From Symsagittifera roscoffensis (lineage: Eukaryota; Xenacoelomorpha; Acoela; Convolutidae): 64,000 nucleotides of DNA. Numbering within the stretch: position 1 is the first letter of the stretch; each line of letters begins with the position of its first letter. The stretch spans positions 40,509,649-40,573,648 of the forward strand of contig NC_087068.1 in NCBI RefSeq assembly GCF_963678635.1. The letters are read 5' to 3'. Positions 22,898-36,216 of this stretch are shown in pieces. The position numbers and the translations under genes were made by a program. Under the pieces are notes generated by a model. The model made no database searches, was not told the origin of the DNA, and saw only the letters and a list, made by a program, of their open reading frames with translations.

Positions 22898-25800
22898 TAA
22901 TGTGTTTTATTGGTTGGTTCCAAATATATGGTCGTACTGGTTTACGAATATATGATTTTTTTTTAATTTTGCGTTTACTTTTTGACGATGATGGTGTTGT
23001 CGATTCTGATTCAGAAAAATACTTTCGATCATTTATTGGGTTGTTTTATCTATTGAGTCTTTTAGGTCCTGAAGTATTGGTAAAAAGATTTATTTGGTTC
23101 TCTTTCTTTTGTGGTAAGTTTTGATTACCCTGTTGTTTTTGTCTGCATTCAGCATTATTATGTCCAGATCTACGACATTAGATATACCGTTTTTTGAAAG
23201 ATGGCTTATTTTGAAGTTTGATTTTTTTCGTAAATGTTTAATAACTGGGTGATTTTTTCTGGCAATTCGATATCAGAGTCTTGGATCATACTAAGTTGTG
23301 AATTTTTTCTCTGGATGTTGCACACAAATTGTACTTTTAAGTTTTCTGTTTTTTCCATTTTAATAGTGATTTCAGCTTGTTCTAGTTTGTCTACTAGTTT
23401 TTGAAAATCTATGTAGTGTTTTGGATTTTATGATGCATGCGATGTTTTTTTTTCTATTGCAATTTTGCGTAATTGTAGTGTAACAGTCATCATCAGTACT
23501 TCAGTCATTTTCGTATTTTTGTAGTCATCTGTATTGAGGGAATATGCTTTTCTTACTACAGTTTCAATTCTTACCGCGAGTTGTTTTTTCGTTTCGTTAG
23601 GGAGTCTACGGATTTAATTGCATAGGATTCTTTGGTATTGTTTGTTTCTTTCGCAGTCAAACATTTTTTTAATTTCCTGTGTAAATCTTTTCCAATATGA
23701 TTTAAATTTTACAGGTTGAGTTGAAAACAACTTTGAGCTGCACCATCATGATTTGGATTAAAGATGTACGTCTATACATCCAATTTTGATGGAGTGTTGT
23801 ATTTACTGGTTCTGGGCCTATATTTAAAAGAAACTTGCTGTGACTGCATTTAGGTCGTCGTCTACTGAGTATTCAAGTGTATGTTCCTGTGAATACCATG
23901 AGTAGTTTTTTGGAAGATATGGATAATCCACCCATAAGGTATGGATTCATTGTCATTTCTAGTGATTCTGCTGCGTTTGATATTTGTGAAAAACTTGTAG
24001 GTTGGGTCTTTGTAATCTAATGTTGTAGCAAAAAGTATGGCAATGGGACTTCTGTTTGAATTAGATTGGGTTGATAACTTTAGGTGTTTATAGGGTTTTT
24101 TGCTTGTATATTATTTTTATATGATGCCGAATTTTGTATTTGAGTGATTGGTTGTCTTGTTTGTCGTGATTGTTTGGATTTTACTTAAGGTTCAAAAATA
24201 TTTGGTTGGTAAATTTTTTCTGGTTGCTCAAAACTGTTTCAGTTGTTATTTTGTGGATTTTTCTTATAGTGTTGTTGGTTTTGATTGGAATAGTCTTCAT
24301 CTTCAAAATAATAAGGCTGGTTTCTTCTGAAGTGTTTGTTTGTTGAATTTTTGTTTCGTTGAAAAAAGGAACCATTTTCACTACGGCCTGTTGTAGTTCT
24401 TTGTTGTTCATTAAAAAAAAATCATTGAGGAGCTGCTCTTGGTATCTGTTTTTGTGGAATTTTCTACATGTGATTGATTTTGATGACGTGTGTAGGAAGG
24501 TTTTGTTATCGACCTATTTATATTATTGTTTGCGAAAAAATCATAATTGCAATGCGGAAAATTAATTCTGTTTCGAGGCTTTTGTTTGTTTGATTGTCGT
24601 GGTTCGGTTATTGGTCTAAATGTTTGGTAGTCTTTTTGTGAATAATTTGGAATTACAGATGGGTTTACTGTTGATTGATTGGTTGTTTGAGGAAATTGAG
24701 TGTTTTTCTTATTTTGTATTGTCAGTGTTAGGTGACTAGGAGAAATACTCTCTTGTGTTGTTGTAGGCCTTGTTTCAATTTTTCCTCATTTATGAAATGT
24801 GATGGGGTTTGGATAGCTTGTTGTGTAGGACCAGTTGCATATCGAGATGCTTAAGGTGGTGGTTCATTTGGTGTTTCTTTCGGTTTTAATATAGATATAT
24901 AAAAACAATTAACAGAGAAAACATTGTTTGTAAAGATTGAATTTGCTCTTTGTGAAGTTTGATGGTGTATATATTTTATTAATTCTGTAAAAATTTTTGA
25001 GAATTCTAGATCTCTGCCATCTGATTGTATTTGATGCGGTTTTTCGTTATATAATAGTGAAAATTCCGTAAAATGAAGTAAAACTACAGATGCCTTTTAT
25101 ATAGTGATCAAGTATTTGTCTTCTAATTCTTACTTCGGAAAATTCCTGTGTAATTGGACTATTTCCTTTTTCGAATAAGTTTGCAATTAAATTATGACAA
25201 AATTTTACTTCTCCTCCAGCGGGATCGCTTTGTGGATGGATGACAAAGAGAAGTATAGAGTCATCGTCTAATTTCTAATTGTTTGTCGTATTGATTCGTG
25301 TTTGGATTTTAGTTTCGTTGATGTCCAGTTTTTAATGTGTTTTATTGGTTGGTTCCAAATATATGGTCGTACTGGTTTACGAATATATGATTTTTTTTTA
25401 ATTTTGCGTTTAGTTTTTTACGATGATGGTGTTGTCGATTCTGATTCAGAAAAATACTTTCGATCATTTATTGGGTTGTTTTACCTATTGAGTCTTTTAG
25501 GTCCTGAAGTTCTTGTATTGCAGTTGTATCTAATTCCGAAACCGTGTTACCTGTTTTTGAAAATCGTCCTGTAAAAATTTGTTTTTGTTTTGCTATCCTT
25601 GTCATTTTCCGTTTTTGTCTCTTCGATTTAATATAACCTACTGTTTGTCTATGTGATTTAATTACAAGATGGTATCTTTCGTCTCGAAATACACAATTGT
25701 GAAGTACCAGTGTTGGTTTGCTGCCTAATTTATCCCTTCACACAAGGTTAAGGTTGAGAGATGCGAAACCGAATTAGTTCTTACAATTTTTGTGTGGTTA

Positions 25801-26254
25801 TCTTAACTTGGGGCTTAAATTGTAGAGGTTGATGGGTTAGAGAGAAAAAATATCAATCCGGAAGACTGATGTTTACTTTCTCGTGGCTAAGTTTTATCTT
25901 AGGAAAAACTTATTTAATCCTACTAAGGGGTTTGAATTGTGACCGAGGGTTGAAAAGCATAAATCAATCGGCAAGTTTCAGGTATAATTAGAACACAAGT
26001 AGACCGTTAGATATTTGTTAGAACTTACTTCGATTATAATGGTTTTAGACTGGGTCAGCTAAGAGGAAGGGCTCAATTGAAGGATGAGTAACCGAAGTTT
26101 TTCACTGTTTATCCTAAATATAATGGTTAGTTTTCAAAATTTTGAAGTCCTGGGTCTTTGATAAAGGTTGGAGAGTTAATCGACGTTTGAGGTCGTTAGA
26201 CACTTTTAATTATGATGTGAGGACAAACTGTTCTGATTGATCCAAGGGAAGCAT
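22898..26254 (-). mobile_element. E2 internal region, tandem copy c (chimeric)
   Basis: The first 175-180 bases equal the start of Gag as at 20,827-21,004. At about 23,076 the sequence jumps to the region corresponding to 18,565 and then stays colinear (offset about 4,510) to the leader and LTR. The block is thus built from two pieces of E2. It contains Gag remnants and leader only. Confidence 0.8.
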
Positions 26255-27405
26255 TGATGATCAAATAAATCAAAAGAATCAACATTTTAATTTAAGGTTT
26301 TTTATAGGTGATGAAGCAAGAACGAAGACGAAATGAGTTCGTGAGAAGCAGGCAACTCTTTATAAGTTTAATAAAACCAATTTTAAAACTTTCTACTAAC
26401 TAAATTTTGTAATTTTTATTCAATTAAGTTTTAAATTCACAAAGTTTTTCAATATTGAATTACTGCAGATTTTGAAAAAAAAACGACTTGTATATTTTTT
26501 TATCAGTCTTTTTTATTGTTATATAAAATAGCTATAACACATAAAGAAATTTAATGATGAAAAATAAAATTTTGCTGCGAGTAAGCTCATGTTCATATTA
26601 AGGAAAAAACCTAAAGCATGGAGGTTTTTGCAGGCTTATACTTTTTATGGGTTGAGTCGTATTATCATGTAGCGACTTAGTCCGTTGTTCAATCGATGTT
26701 CACCTAGTGTTTTTTTACGAAAAAAATCACCTGAATTTTCTCGTATTATTTGAAAATTTGGCTTAGATTCATTGAGACGTAGAGATATTTCTATTCAATT
26801 TTCTATTCCATCTATCTTTTTGCATTTTTGCAATTTTGGTCTGATTTCTAATTCTTATTCGCTAACTCTAATTTTGTGAGTATGTCTTGTTCGAGACTTT
26901 TGGTCGCACCAGATGAGTTGTTAAAAATACTGGTCGCTTCACTAGTCGCACCAGATGACTTTAAGCCAGAGGTAGCTTTCTCATAGTGTAATTTCCGATA
27001 AGGTACACTGTCTGTTCGATCCACTATTTTATTTTCGGCCGGATAGATTCGTGCAACTTCTTTGTCTAATATCAACCTTAATCTTTTCACTTATATCTCC
27101 AAGTCTCAATAGATCTTGAGTATATTGGTATTTGCTTGTTAGGTTATGAAACTTGTCCAAAAGGAGAACAAAATTGTTCTCGTGCTGAAATTACAAGTAT
27201 TCTCAGCACTTTATATAATTGTCAGTATTAATTATGGATTATGATTGGTTGGTTAGTATTATTTTATAGGAATAATTTTATCAAAATATATTTGGTTATA
27301 CAAAGTGTCCATTCCTTGATACCGGTAATTTTTCTACGATGAGCAACTATCACTTACGAAGAAATAATATCAGAATGTGCTTTTTCCCCCCAACATGCAA
27401 TTTTT
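26255..27405 (-). repeat. LTR of E2, copy c (lacks the right end)
   Basis: It starts with TGATGATCAA and ends at the same base as copy b ('aacatgcaatttttt' followed by 'aatgtgttttattgg'). The identical junction in b and c shows that one rearranged unit was amplified. Confidence 0.75.
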
Positions 27406-28327
27406 TAATGTGTTTTATTGGTTGGTTCCAAATATATGGTCGTACTGGTTTACGAATATATGATTTTTTTTTAATTTTGCGTTTACTTTTTGACGATGAT
27501 GGTGTTGTCGATTCTGATTCAGAAAAATACTTTCGATCATTTATTGGGTTGTTTTATCTATTGAGTCTTTTAGGTCCTGAAGTTCTTGTATTGCATTTGT
27601 ATCTAATTCCGAAACTGTGTTACCTGTTTTTGAAAATCGTCCTGTAAAAATTTGTTTTTGTTTTGCTATCCTTGTCATTTTCCGTTTTTGTCTCTTCGAT
27701 TTAATATAACCTACTGTTTGTCTATGTGATTTAATTACAAGATGGTATCTTTCGTCTCGAAATACACAATTGTGAAGTACCAGTGTTGGTTTGCTGCCTA
27801 ATTTATCCCTTGACACAAGGTTTAGGTTGAGAGATGCGAAACCTAATTAGTTCTTACGATTTTTGTGTGGTTATCTTAACTTGGGGCTTAAATTGTAGAG
27901 GTTGATGGGTTAGAGAGAAAAAATATCAATCCGGAAGACTGATGTTTACTTTCTCGTGGCTAAGTTTTATCTTAGGAAAAACTTATTTAATCCTACTAAG
28001 GGGTTTGAATTGTGACCGAGGGTTGAAAAGCATAAATCAATCGGCAAGTTTCAGGTATAATTAGAACACAAGTAGACCGTTAGATAGTTGTTAGAACTTA
28101 CTTCGATTATAATGGTTTTAGACTGGGTCAGCTAAGAGGAAGGGCTCAATTGAAGGATGAGTAACCGAAGTTTTTCACTGTTTATCCTAAATATAATGGT
28201 TAGTTTTCAAAATTTTGAAGTCCTGGGTCTTTGATAAAGGTTGGAGAGTTAATCGACGTTTGAGGTCGTTAGACACTTTTAATTATGATGTGAGGACAAA
28301 TTGTTCTGATTGATCCAAGGGAAGCAT
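27406..28327 (-). mobile_element. E2 tandem copy d: Gag N-terminus and leader only
   Basis: This 0.9 kb block matches 25,332-26,254 and 20,827-21,745. On the minus strand it holds the first about 90 codons of the Gag-like frame (27,541-27,816) and the 5' leader, including the candidate primer site at about 28,303-28,317. Confidence 0.8.
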
Positions 28328-29840
28328 TGATGATCAAATAAATCAAAAGAATCAAAATTTTAATTTAAGGTTTTTTATAGGTGATGAAGCAAGAACGAAG
28401 ACGAAATGAGTTCGTCAGAAGCAGGCAACTCTTTATAAGTTTAATAAAACCAATTTTAAAACTTTCTACTAACTAAATTTTGTAATTTTTATTCAATTAA
28501 TTTTTAAATTCACAAAGTTTTTCAATATTGAATTACTGCAGATTTTGAAAAAAAAAACGACTTGTATTTTTTTTTATCAGTCTTTTTTATTGTTATATAA
28601 AATAGCTATAACACATAAAGAAATTTAATGATGAAAAATAAAATTTTGCTGCGAGTAAGCTCATGTTCATATTAAGGAAAAAACCTAAAGCATGGAGGTT
28701 TTTGCAGGCTTATACTTTTTATGGGTTGAGTCGTATTATCATGTAGCGACTTAGTCCGTTGTTCAATCGATGTTCACCTAGTGTTTTTTTACGAAAAAAT
28801 TCACCTGAATTTTCTCGTATTATTTGAAAATTTGGCTTAGATTCATTGAGACGTAGAGATATTTCTATTCAATTTTCTATTCCATCTATCTTTTTGCATT
28901 TTTGCAATTTTGGTCTGATTTCTAATTCTTATTCGCTAACTCTAATTTTGTGAGTATGTCTTGTTCGAGATTTTTGGTCGCACCAGATGAGTTGTTAAAA
29001 ATACTGGTCGCTTCAGATGACTTTAAGCCAGAGGTAGCTTTCTCATAGTGTAATTTCCGATAAGGTACACTGTCTGTTCGATCCACTATTTTATTTTCGG
29101 CCGGATAGGTTCGTGCAACTTCTTTGTCTAATATCAACCTTAATCTTTTCACTTATATCTCCAAGTCTCAATAGATCTTGAGTATATTGGTATTTGCTTG
29201 TTAGGTTATGAAACTTGTCCAAAAGGAGAACAAAATTGTTCTCGTGCTGAAATTACAAGTATTCTCAGCACTTTATATAATTGTCAGTATTAATTATGGA
29301 TTATGATTGGTTGGTTAGTATTATTTTATAGGAATAATTTTATCAAAATATATTTGGTTATACAAAGTGTCCATTCCTTGATACCGGTAATTTTTCTACG
29401 ATGAGCAACTATCACTTACGAAGAAATAATATCAGAATGTGCTTTTTCCCCCCAACATGCAATTTTTTACCGTTCCTACCCTACCGATTTTTAGGAAAAA
29501 TGAGATGCGGACTAAAGAGGCCATAAAAACATATTTTGGCTTTATAGTCAACCTTGTAAAATCACTCAATACACCATAAAATTGATGCGCATATGAGGTT
29601 GGGGAAAAACAGCCTCAAAGTTGAGCTCCAATCAGTAGTTTTCTATAGTAGAAATTTTAGATCAAGCAAAAATTATCACGGGTCGATTGAGAACTTTTCA
29701 GAACTTTTTGTGCCTACTTCACTAGGTTGAGCAATTTGTTTTCCTTAATTTTGTTGATTGAAAATTCAGAAACCAAATCGGAGTTAGTTTGAAATAATTC
29801 AGCTGGAAAATTTCAAAGCTAGCAAGTTAAGAAAAAACCA
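28328..29840 (-). repeat. Complete LTR of E2 (copy d, 1,513 bp)
   Basis: The plus-strand ends are TGATGATCAA and AAAAAACCA, so it begins with TG and ends with CA on either strand, as typical for LTRs. The left end lies next to leader and primer site of a minus-strand element, so it would be the 5' LTR. Diverged parts of the same sequence flank the other side of E2 (86-340 and 10,190-10,688). No target-site duplication can be checked because the left end of the left LTR is in the gap. Confidence 0.6.
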
Positions 29841-29999
29841 CTGTGTCGAAATGGACAAAGAACATTCTGTTTCAATGATGAGGTACATTTGTTAAGATCG
29901 ATGGGTAAATCAATTGCCATAATGAGAAATAGACGGCTACAGCAATCTTCTACATCAAGCGCACACGTCTACATCTTGAGAAACACGTTTGTTAAAAGC
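29841..29999. other. Short unassigned stretch between LTR and E3
   Basis: About 160 bases with no match elsewhere in the window and no open frame of note. Confidence 0.5.
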
Positions 30000-32190
30000 T
30001 TAATTCCTGTTTCATTTTCGTCATCTGCAGTTTCACAATTTATTTGATTTAACTGTAATTTTGAGTTTTCTGTAATGTCAATACCGGGAGGATCTGATGG
30101 GTTTATTTTGTTGAGTGTACTTGATTAATTTGTCTTTGATGTTTTGGTGTACTAGTTCTGTAGTTTTGACTTTGTGATTTTGATTATTGAGTATTGTATC
30201 TATGTGGTGACTGAAAATAGTTTCTGAGAATGTGCTCTGTTTGAATAGTTGTTGTTTCGATTCCTAGAGTTATCACAAGATCTAATAATGTTCTTTTTGT
30301 AATATGGTCTACTGTTAGAGTAATTCCGTGATCTATCAATCGAATAATCTCAATTTCTTTTGTTTGAATTATTTTGAGTTCGATTGTTTGATGAATTTCT
30401 TGAACGATCCTTAAAATAGTAACTGTTCCGAAAATTTGAATATGAACGATTTCTATTGTATATTGGGTTTTTACTTCTAATTAAGTTTCATCTAGAATAA
30501 TTTTTTTCGATACTGACTATTCTGTATATATGCTATATCTGTTTTGAGAAGAGTTTTGTGAATTTGTCCTCTCTGGGGATCTTCCTCGAAAATTATTTTG
30601 ATAAGAAGATTGTGTTCTGTTTTCCTGAGCTGTTGTTACTTGGAACGTTTTTGTTTGGTAGATTTTGATCTTTTTCATGTATTGGTAAAAAGATTTATTT
30701 TTTCTCAATGTTTTGTGGTTTATTTTGGTTACCCTGTTGTTTTTGTCTGCATTCAGCAATGATATGTCCATGTCTACGACAATAGATCTACCGTTTTTTA
30801 AAAGACGGTTTACCTTTGAAGTTTGAATTTTTTCGTAAATGTTTTAAATTTGGGTGATTTTTTCTGGTAATTCATTATCAGAGTCTTTGATACTACTAAG
30901 TTGTGATGTTTTTGTCTGGATGTTGCCTACATATCGTACTTTTAAATTTTCCGTTTCTTCTAATTTCATAGTGACTTCAGCTTGTTCTAGTTTGTTTACT
31001 AGTTTTCGAAATTTATGTCGAGTTCCGGAATTGATGATAAATGTTATGCTCTCTTTTTTAAGGCAATTTGCGTAAATGCTGTGTAACTTCAGTCTTTTTC
31101 GTATTTTTGTATTGAGGGAATGTGTTTATTTTTACTTTTACTGCAGATGTTGTTTTGTTTCCTTAGGGAGTGTACGGAATTCATTGCATAAGACTCTTTC
31201 GGGTTGTTTGTTTCTTTCGAAGTCAAACTTTTTTGAAATTTCTTGTTTAAATCTTTTCTTTTGATTTGATTTTATAGGTAGAACTGAAAACGATTTTTGA
31301 GCTGCACCGTCAAGTGTGGTTTGGATTAAGGCTGTGCGTCTATGTATCCAATTTTGACGAAGCGGCGTGTTTACTGGTTCAGGTCCTATATTTAAAATTA
31401 AACTTGGTGTGACTGCAATTAAGTAGTCCTCTACTTAGTATACAGGGTATGTTCCTCTGATTACCATGAGTGGTTTATTGGAATATATGGATGATCCACC
31501 CATAAGGTATGGATTCCTTGTCATTTGTATGGATTCTGCTGCGTTTGCTTTTTGTGAAAAATTTGTAATTTGGGCCTTTTTAATCTCATGTTTTTGCAGA
31601 TAGTATGGCAATGGAATTTCAATTTGCATTTGATTGGGATGATAACTTTGAGTTCTTATAGGTTTCTGTGATTGTATATATTTTTTTATTTGATAGCAAA
31701 TTTTGTCTTTGAGGGAAGAGTTGTCTTGTTTGTCGTGTTTGTTCGGAGTGTATATAAGGTTCAAAAATATCTGGTTGGTAATTATTTTCCGGTTGCTCAA
31801 TATTATTCCAGTTGTTATTCTGTGGATTGTTTTGATAGTGTTGCTCGTTTTGATTTAAAAAATTTTCATCTTCAGAATACTTTGGCTGATTTCTTATGAA
31901 CTGTTTGTTTGTTCGATTTTTGTTTCGTTGAAAAAATGGATAATTTTCATTACAGTCTGTAGTTCTTCGTTATTCAATAAAAAATTGATTGGAAAGCTCA
32001 TTGTGGTATCTGTTTGTTGTAATTTTGTTCTTGTGATTGATTTTGATTACTTGTGCAGGAAAGTTTTGTTCAAGGTCTGCTTATATTTTGTCTGCGAAAA
32101 AACGACAATTGTGTTTTTGAAAATTATTTGTATTTGGAGTCTTTTGTTTGTTTCATTGTCGTCATTTGGTTATTGGTCTATATGTTTGGT
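30000..32190 (-). pseudogene. Gag-like fragment of third Gypsy-like element (E3)
   Basis: This block is colinear with 6,650-8,000 and 12,390-14,610 and is diverged from both. It contains the Asn-rich tract, a knuckle remnant on the minus strand (about 30,750-30,791; Y-C-R-R-H-G-H-I-I-A-E-C, with a stop just before it) and an open frame at 31,435-31,800 belonging to Gag. It begins abruptly at 30,000 and is cut at 32,190 by the satellite array. No LTR or pol part is attached. Confidence 0.7.
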
Positions 32191-32979
32191 AAACCATAAA
32201 CGTATCAAATGGGGTCGAACAAACAAGTTTTCAACTTTTCGTAGTGTTTTAAAAACTGTCGGTCGAGGAAGTCAAGAAAGTAGAAAAAAATCGGATTTTG
32301 GCAGAGAAAGTGAGAACATATCTATGCGGGCTCGAACAAACAACTTTTTTATCGTATGAAATTTTTCGGTCTGGAAAGTCGAGAAAGTTGGATCGTATTT
32401 ATGTGGGGTCAAACAGACAAATTTTCAAATTTTCAAAAAACCTCGATCGAGTCAGTCGAGAAGGTCGAAACATGTCGAAATTTGGTCGAGAAATTCGAAA
32501 CATAACTAAGCTGGGTCGAAAAATAATTTCTTAGTATTTTAAAATTGTTTGGTCGAAAAAGTCGAGGAAGTCGAAATTTTGGGCGTGTAAGTCGAAACGT
32601 ATCTATGTGAGGTCGAACGAACAAGTTTTCAGTTTTTTTGAAAATTTGTCGGTCAAGTAAGTCGAGAAGGTCGAAACATATTGAAATTTGGTCGCGAAAG
32701 TCGAGACAAAACTCAGCGGGGTCGCACAAAAAAGATTTTGGTATTTTAAAAATTTTTGGTCGAGAAAGTCGAAACCCATCTATAGGGTCGAGCAAAGATA
32801 TTTTTCAAAAATTTCGGCCGAGACAGTCCAAAAGGCCGAAAAATCTGAATTTTTGGTCGTGAAAGTCAAAACGCATCTATGCGGGGTCGAATAAGCCAAT
32901 TTTAAATCTTTTATAAAATGTCGGTCGAGAAATTTAAGAAAGGCAAAACATATCAAATTTGGCCACAAAGTTCAAAACT

Positions 32980-35900
32980 TATCTATGCCGGGTCAAACAA
33001 ACAAATTTTTTAAACAAGTTTAATGGTCCGCAAAGTCGAGAAAGTGAAAACGTATCAAATGGGATCGAACAAACAAGTTTACAATTTTTCAAAAAATGTC
33101 GGTCAAGTAAGTCAAGAAAATCGAAACATATCTATGAGGGGTCAAACTAACAAAACTTTTAAACACGTTTTTCGGGCCGGTGAGTCGAAAAAGTCGAAGA
33201 GTAAAAAATGGGGTCGAACAAACAAGTTTTCAATTTTTCAAAAATTGTCGGTCGAGTAAGTCGAGAAATTCGAAACACATCGAAGTTTGGTCGAGAAAGT
33301 CGAGACCTAACTCAGCGGGGTCGAACAAACAAGATTTTGGTAATTTAAAAATTTTCGATCGAGAAAGTCAAAACGTATCGGTTTTTGGTCGAGAAAGTGG
33401 AAACTCATCTATAGGGTCGAGCAAACACCCTTTTCGAAAACTTCGGCCGAGGCAGTAGAGAAAGCCGGAAAATCTGAAATTTTGGTCAAGAAACTCAAAA
33501 CGTATCTATGCGGGGTCGAACAAGCCAATTTTCAATCTTTTATAAAATTTCGGTCGAGATTGTTAAGAAAGGCAAAACATATCGATTTCGGCCGAAAAAT
33601 TCGAAAGATATCTATGCGGGGTAGAAAAAATAAAATTTCTAAAAACGTTGGTCGAGATAGTTGAGAAAGCCTTAACAACTCGAATTTCAAAAAGGTCGTT
33701 CCAGACAGTCGATAAAGCAGAATTATCCCAATTTTTGGTCAAGAAATTCGAAACATATCTATGCGGAGTAGAACGAACCAATTTCCAAACTTTTATAAAT
33801 TGTCGGTCAAAAAAGATGAAACATGTTGAAATTTGGCCGAGAAAAACAAAACATATCTCTGTGGGGTCAATTAAACAAGTTTCCAATTTTTTTTAAAAAT
33901 TGTAGGTCGAGAAAAATGAAACATATCGAGTTTTAGTCAAGAAAATTGAAACATATCTGTAGGGTCGAGGAAATACACTTTTCGAAAACTTCAGCCGAGA
34001 CAGTCGAGAAAGCCGGAAAATCTGAATTTTTGGCCGTGAAAGTCAAAAAGTATCTATGCAAGGTCGAACAAGCCAATTTCCAATCTTTTATAAATTGTCG
34101 GTTGAGAAAGTTAAGAAAAGCAAAACATTTCGATATTGGCCAAAAAAATCGAAACATATCTATGCGGTGTCGAACAAACAAATTTTTTAAACTAATTTTT
34201 TGGTTCGGAAAGTCGAGAAAGTCGAAACGTATCAATTGGGGTTGAACAAACAAGCTTACAATTTTTCAAAAGTTGTCCGTCGAGTAAGTCAAGAAAATCG
34301 AAACATATCTAGGAGGGGTCAAACTAATAATTTTTTCTAAACAAGTTTTTCGGTCCGGGAAGTCGAAAAAGTCGAAACGTATCATATGGGTTCGAACAAA
34401 CAAATTTTCAATTTTTCAAAAATTGTTGGACGAGTAATTCGAAAAATTCGAAAACATCGAAGTTTGGTCGAAAAATTCGAGACATAACTCAGCGGGGTCG
34501 AACAAACAAGATTTTGGTATTTTAAAATTTTCAGTCGAGAAAGTCGAAACGTATCGGTTTTTGGTCGAGCTAGTGGAAACTCATCTAAAGGGTCGAGCAA
34601 ATAAACTTTTCGAAAATTTTCATCCGAGACAGTCAAGAAAGCCGGAAAATCTGAATAAGCCAATTTTCAATCTTTTATAAATTGTCGGTCAGGATTGTTA
34701 AGAAAGGCAAAACATATCGATTTTGGCCGAAAAATTCAAAACATATCTATGCGGGGTCGAACAAATTACATTTTTAAAAACGTCGATCGAGACAGTCGAT
34801 ATAGACGGAACATCTCCATTTTTGGTCGAGAAAATCGAAACGTATCTATGCGGAAAGAAACGAACCAATTTTCAAACTTTTATAAATTGTCGGTCATAAA
34901 AGTTAAAACATGTTGAAATTTGGGCGAGAAATTGAACCATATCTCTGTGGGGTCAATTAAACAAGTTTTCATTTTTTTTTAATTTGTCGGTCGAGAACGT
35001 CGAAACATATCGAGCTTTGCTCAAGAAAATTGAAACATATATATGCGGGGTCGAACAAATAAACTTTTTTAAAACCGTCGGTCGAGGCGGTTGAGAAAGC
35101 TTAAACATATCGAATTGTGGTTGGAAAGTCGAAACATATCTATTGGGGACGAGCAAATACTTTTTTCAAAAACATCGGTCGAGACTTTCGACAAAGCCGG
35201 AACATCTCCATTTTTGGTCGAGAAAATCAAAACGTATCTAAGCAGAAAGAAACAAACCAATTTTCAAACTTTTATAAATTGTCGGTCACAAAAGTTAAAA
35301 CATGTTGAAATTTGGCCGAGAAAGTCGAACCATATCTCTGTGGGGTCAATTAAACAAATTTTCATTTTTTTTTAATTTGTCGGTCGAGAAAGTCGAAACA
35401 TATCGAGTTTTGCTCAAAAAAATCGAAACTTATCTATGCGGGGTCAAACAAATTAAACTTTTTTAAAAACGTCGGTCGAGGCGGTTGAGAAAGCGTAAAC
35501 ATATCGAATTGTGGTTGGAAAGTCGAAACATATCTATTGGGGACGAGCAAATACTTTTTTCAAAAACATCGGTCGAGACTTTCGACAAAGCCGGAACATC
35601 TCCATTTTTGGTCGAGAAAATCAAAACGTGTCTATGCGGAAAGAAACAAACCAATTTTCAAACTTTTATAAATTGTCGGTCATAAAAGTTAAAACATGTT
35701 GAAATTTGGGCGAGAAAGTCGAACCATATCTCTGTGGGGTCAATTAAACAAGTTTTCATTTTTTTTAATTTGTCGGTCGAGAACGTCGAAACCTATCGAG
35801 TTTTGCTCAAGAAAATTGAAACATATCTATGCGGGGTCGAACACATAAACTTTTTTAAAACCGTCGGTCGAGGCGGTTGAGAAAGCTTAAACATATCGAA

Positions 35901-36216
35901 TTGTGGTTGGAAATTCGAAACATATCTATTGGGGACGAGCAAGTACTTTTTTCAAAAACATCGGTCGAGACTTTCGACAAAGCCGGAACATCTCCATTTT
36001 TGGTCGAGAAAATCAAAACGTGTCTATGCGGAAAGAAACAAACCAATTTTCAAACTTTTATAAATTGTCGGTCATAAAAGTTAAAACATGTTGAAATTTG
36101 GCCGAGAAAGTCGAACCATATCTCTGTGGGGTCAATTAAACAAGTTTTCATTTTTTTTTAATTTGTCGGTCGAGAAAGTCGAAACCTATCGAGTTTTGCT
36201 CAAGGAAAAAGAAACT
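32980..36216. repeat. Higher-order repeat, about 3,237 bp, first copy
   Basis: Sequence landmarks such as 'gggccggtgagtcgaaaa' (33,174 and 36,411) and the open frames at 34,695 and 37,931 recur with a shift of 3,236-3,237 bases. The start near 32,980 is approximate. Confidence 0.85.
34980..36165. repeat. 393 bp sub-repeat, three tandem copies
   Basis: The landmark 'aaacatatcgaattgtgg' occurs at about 35,102, 35,496 and 35,888, shifts of 394 and 392 bases. The same sub-repeat occurs twice at 38,339 and 38,732, and at 41,962 and 42,364. Confidence 0.85.
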
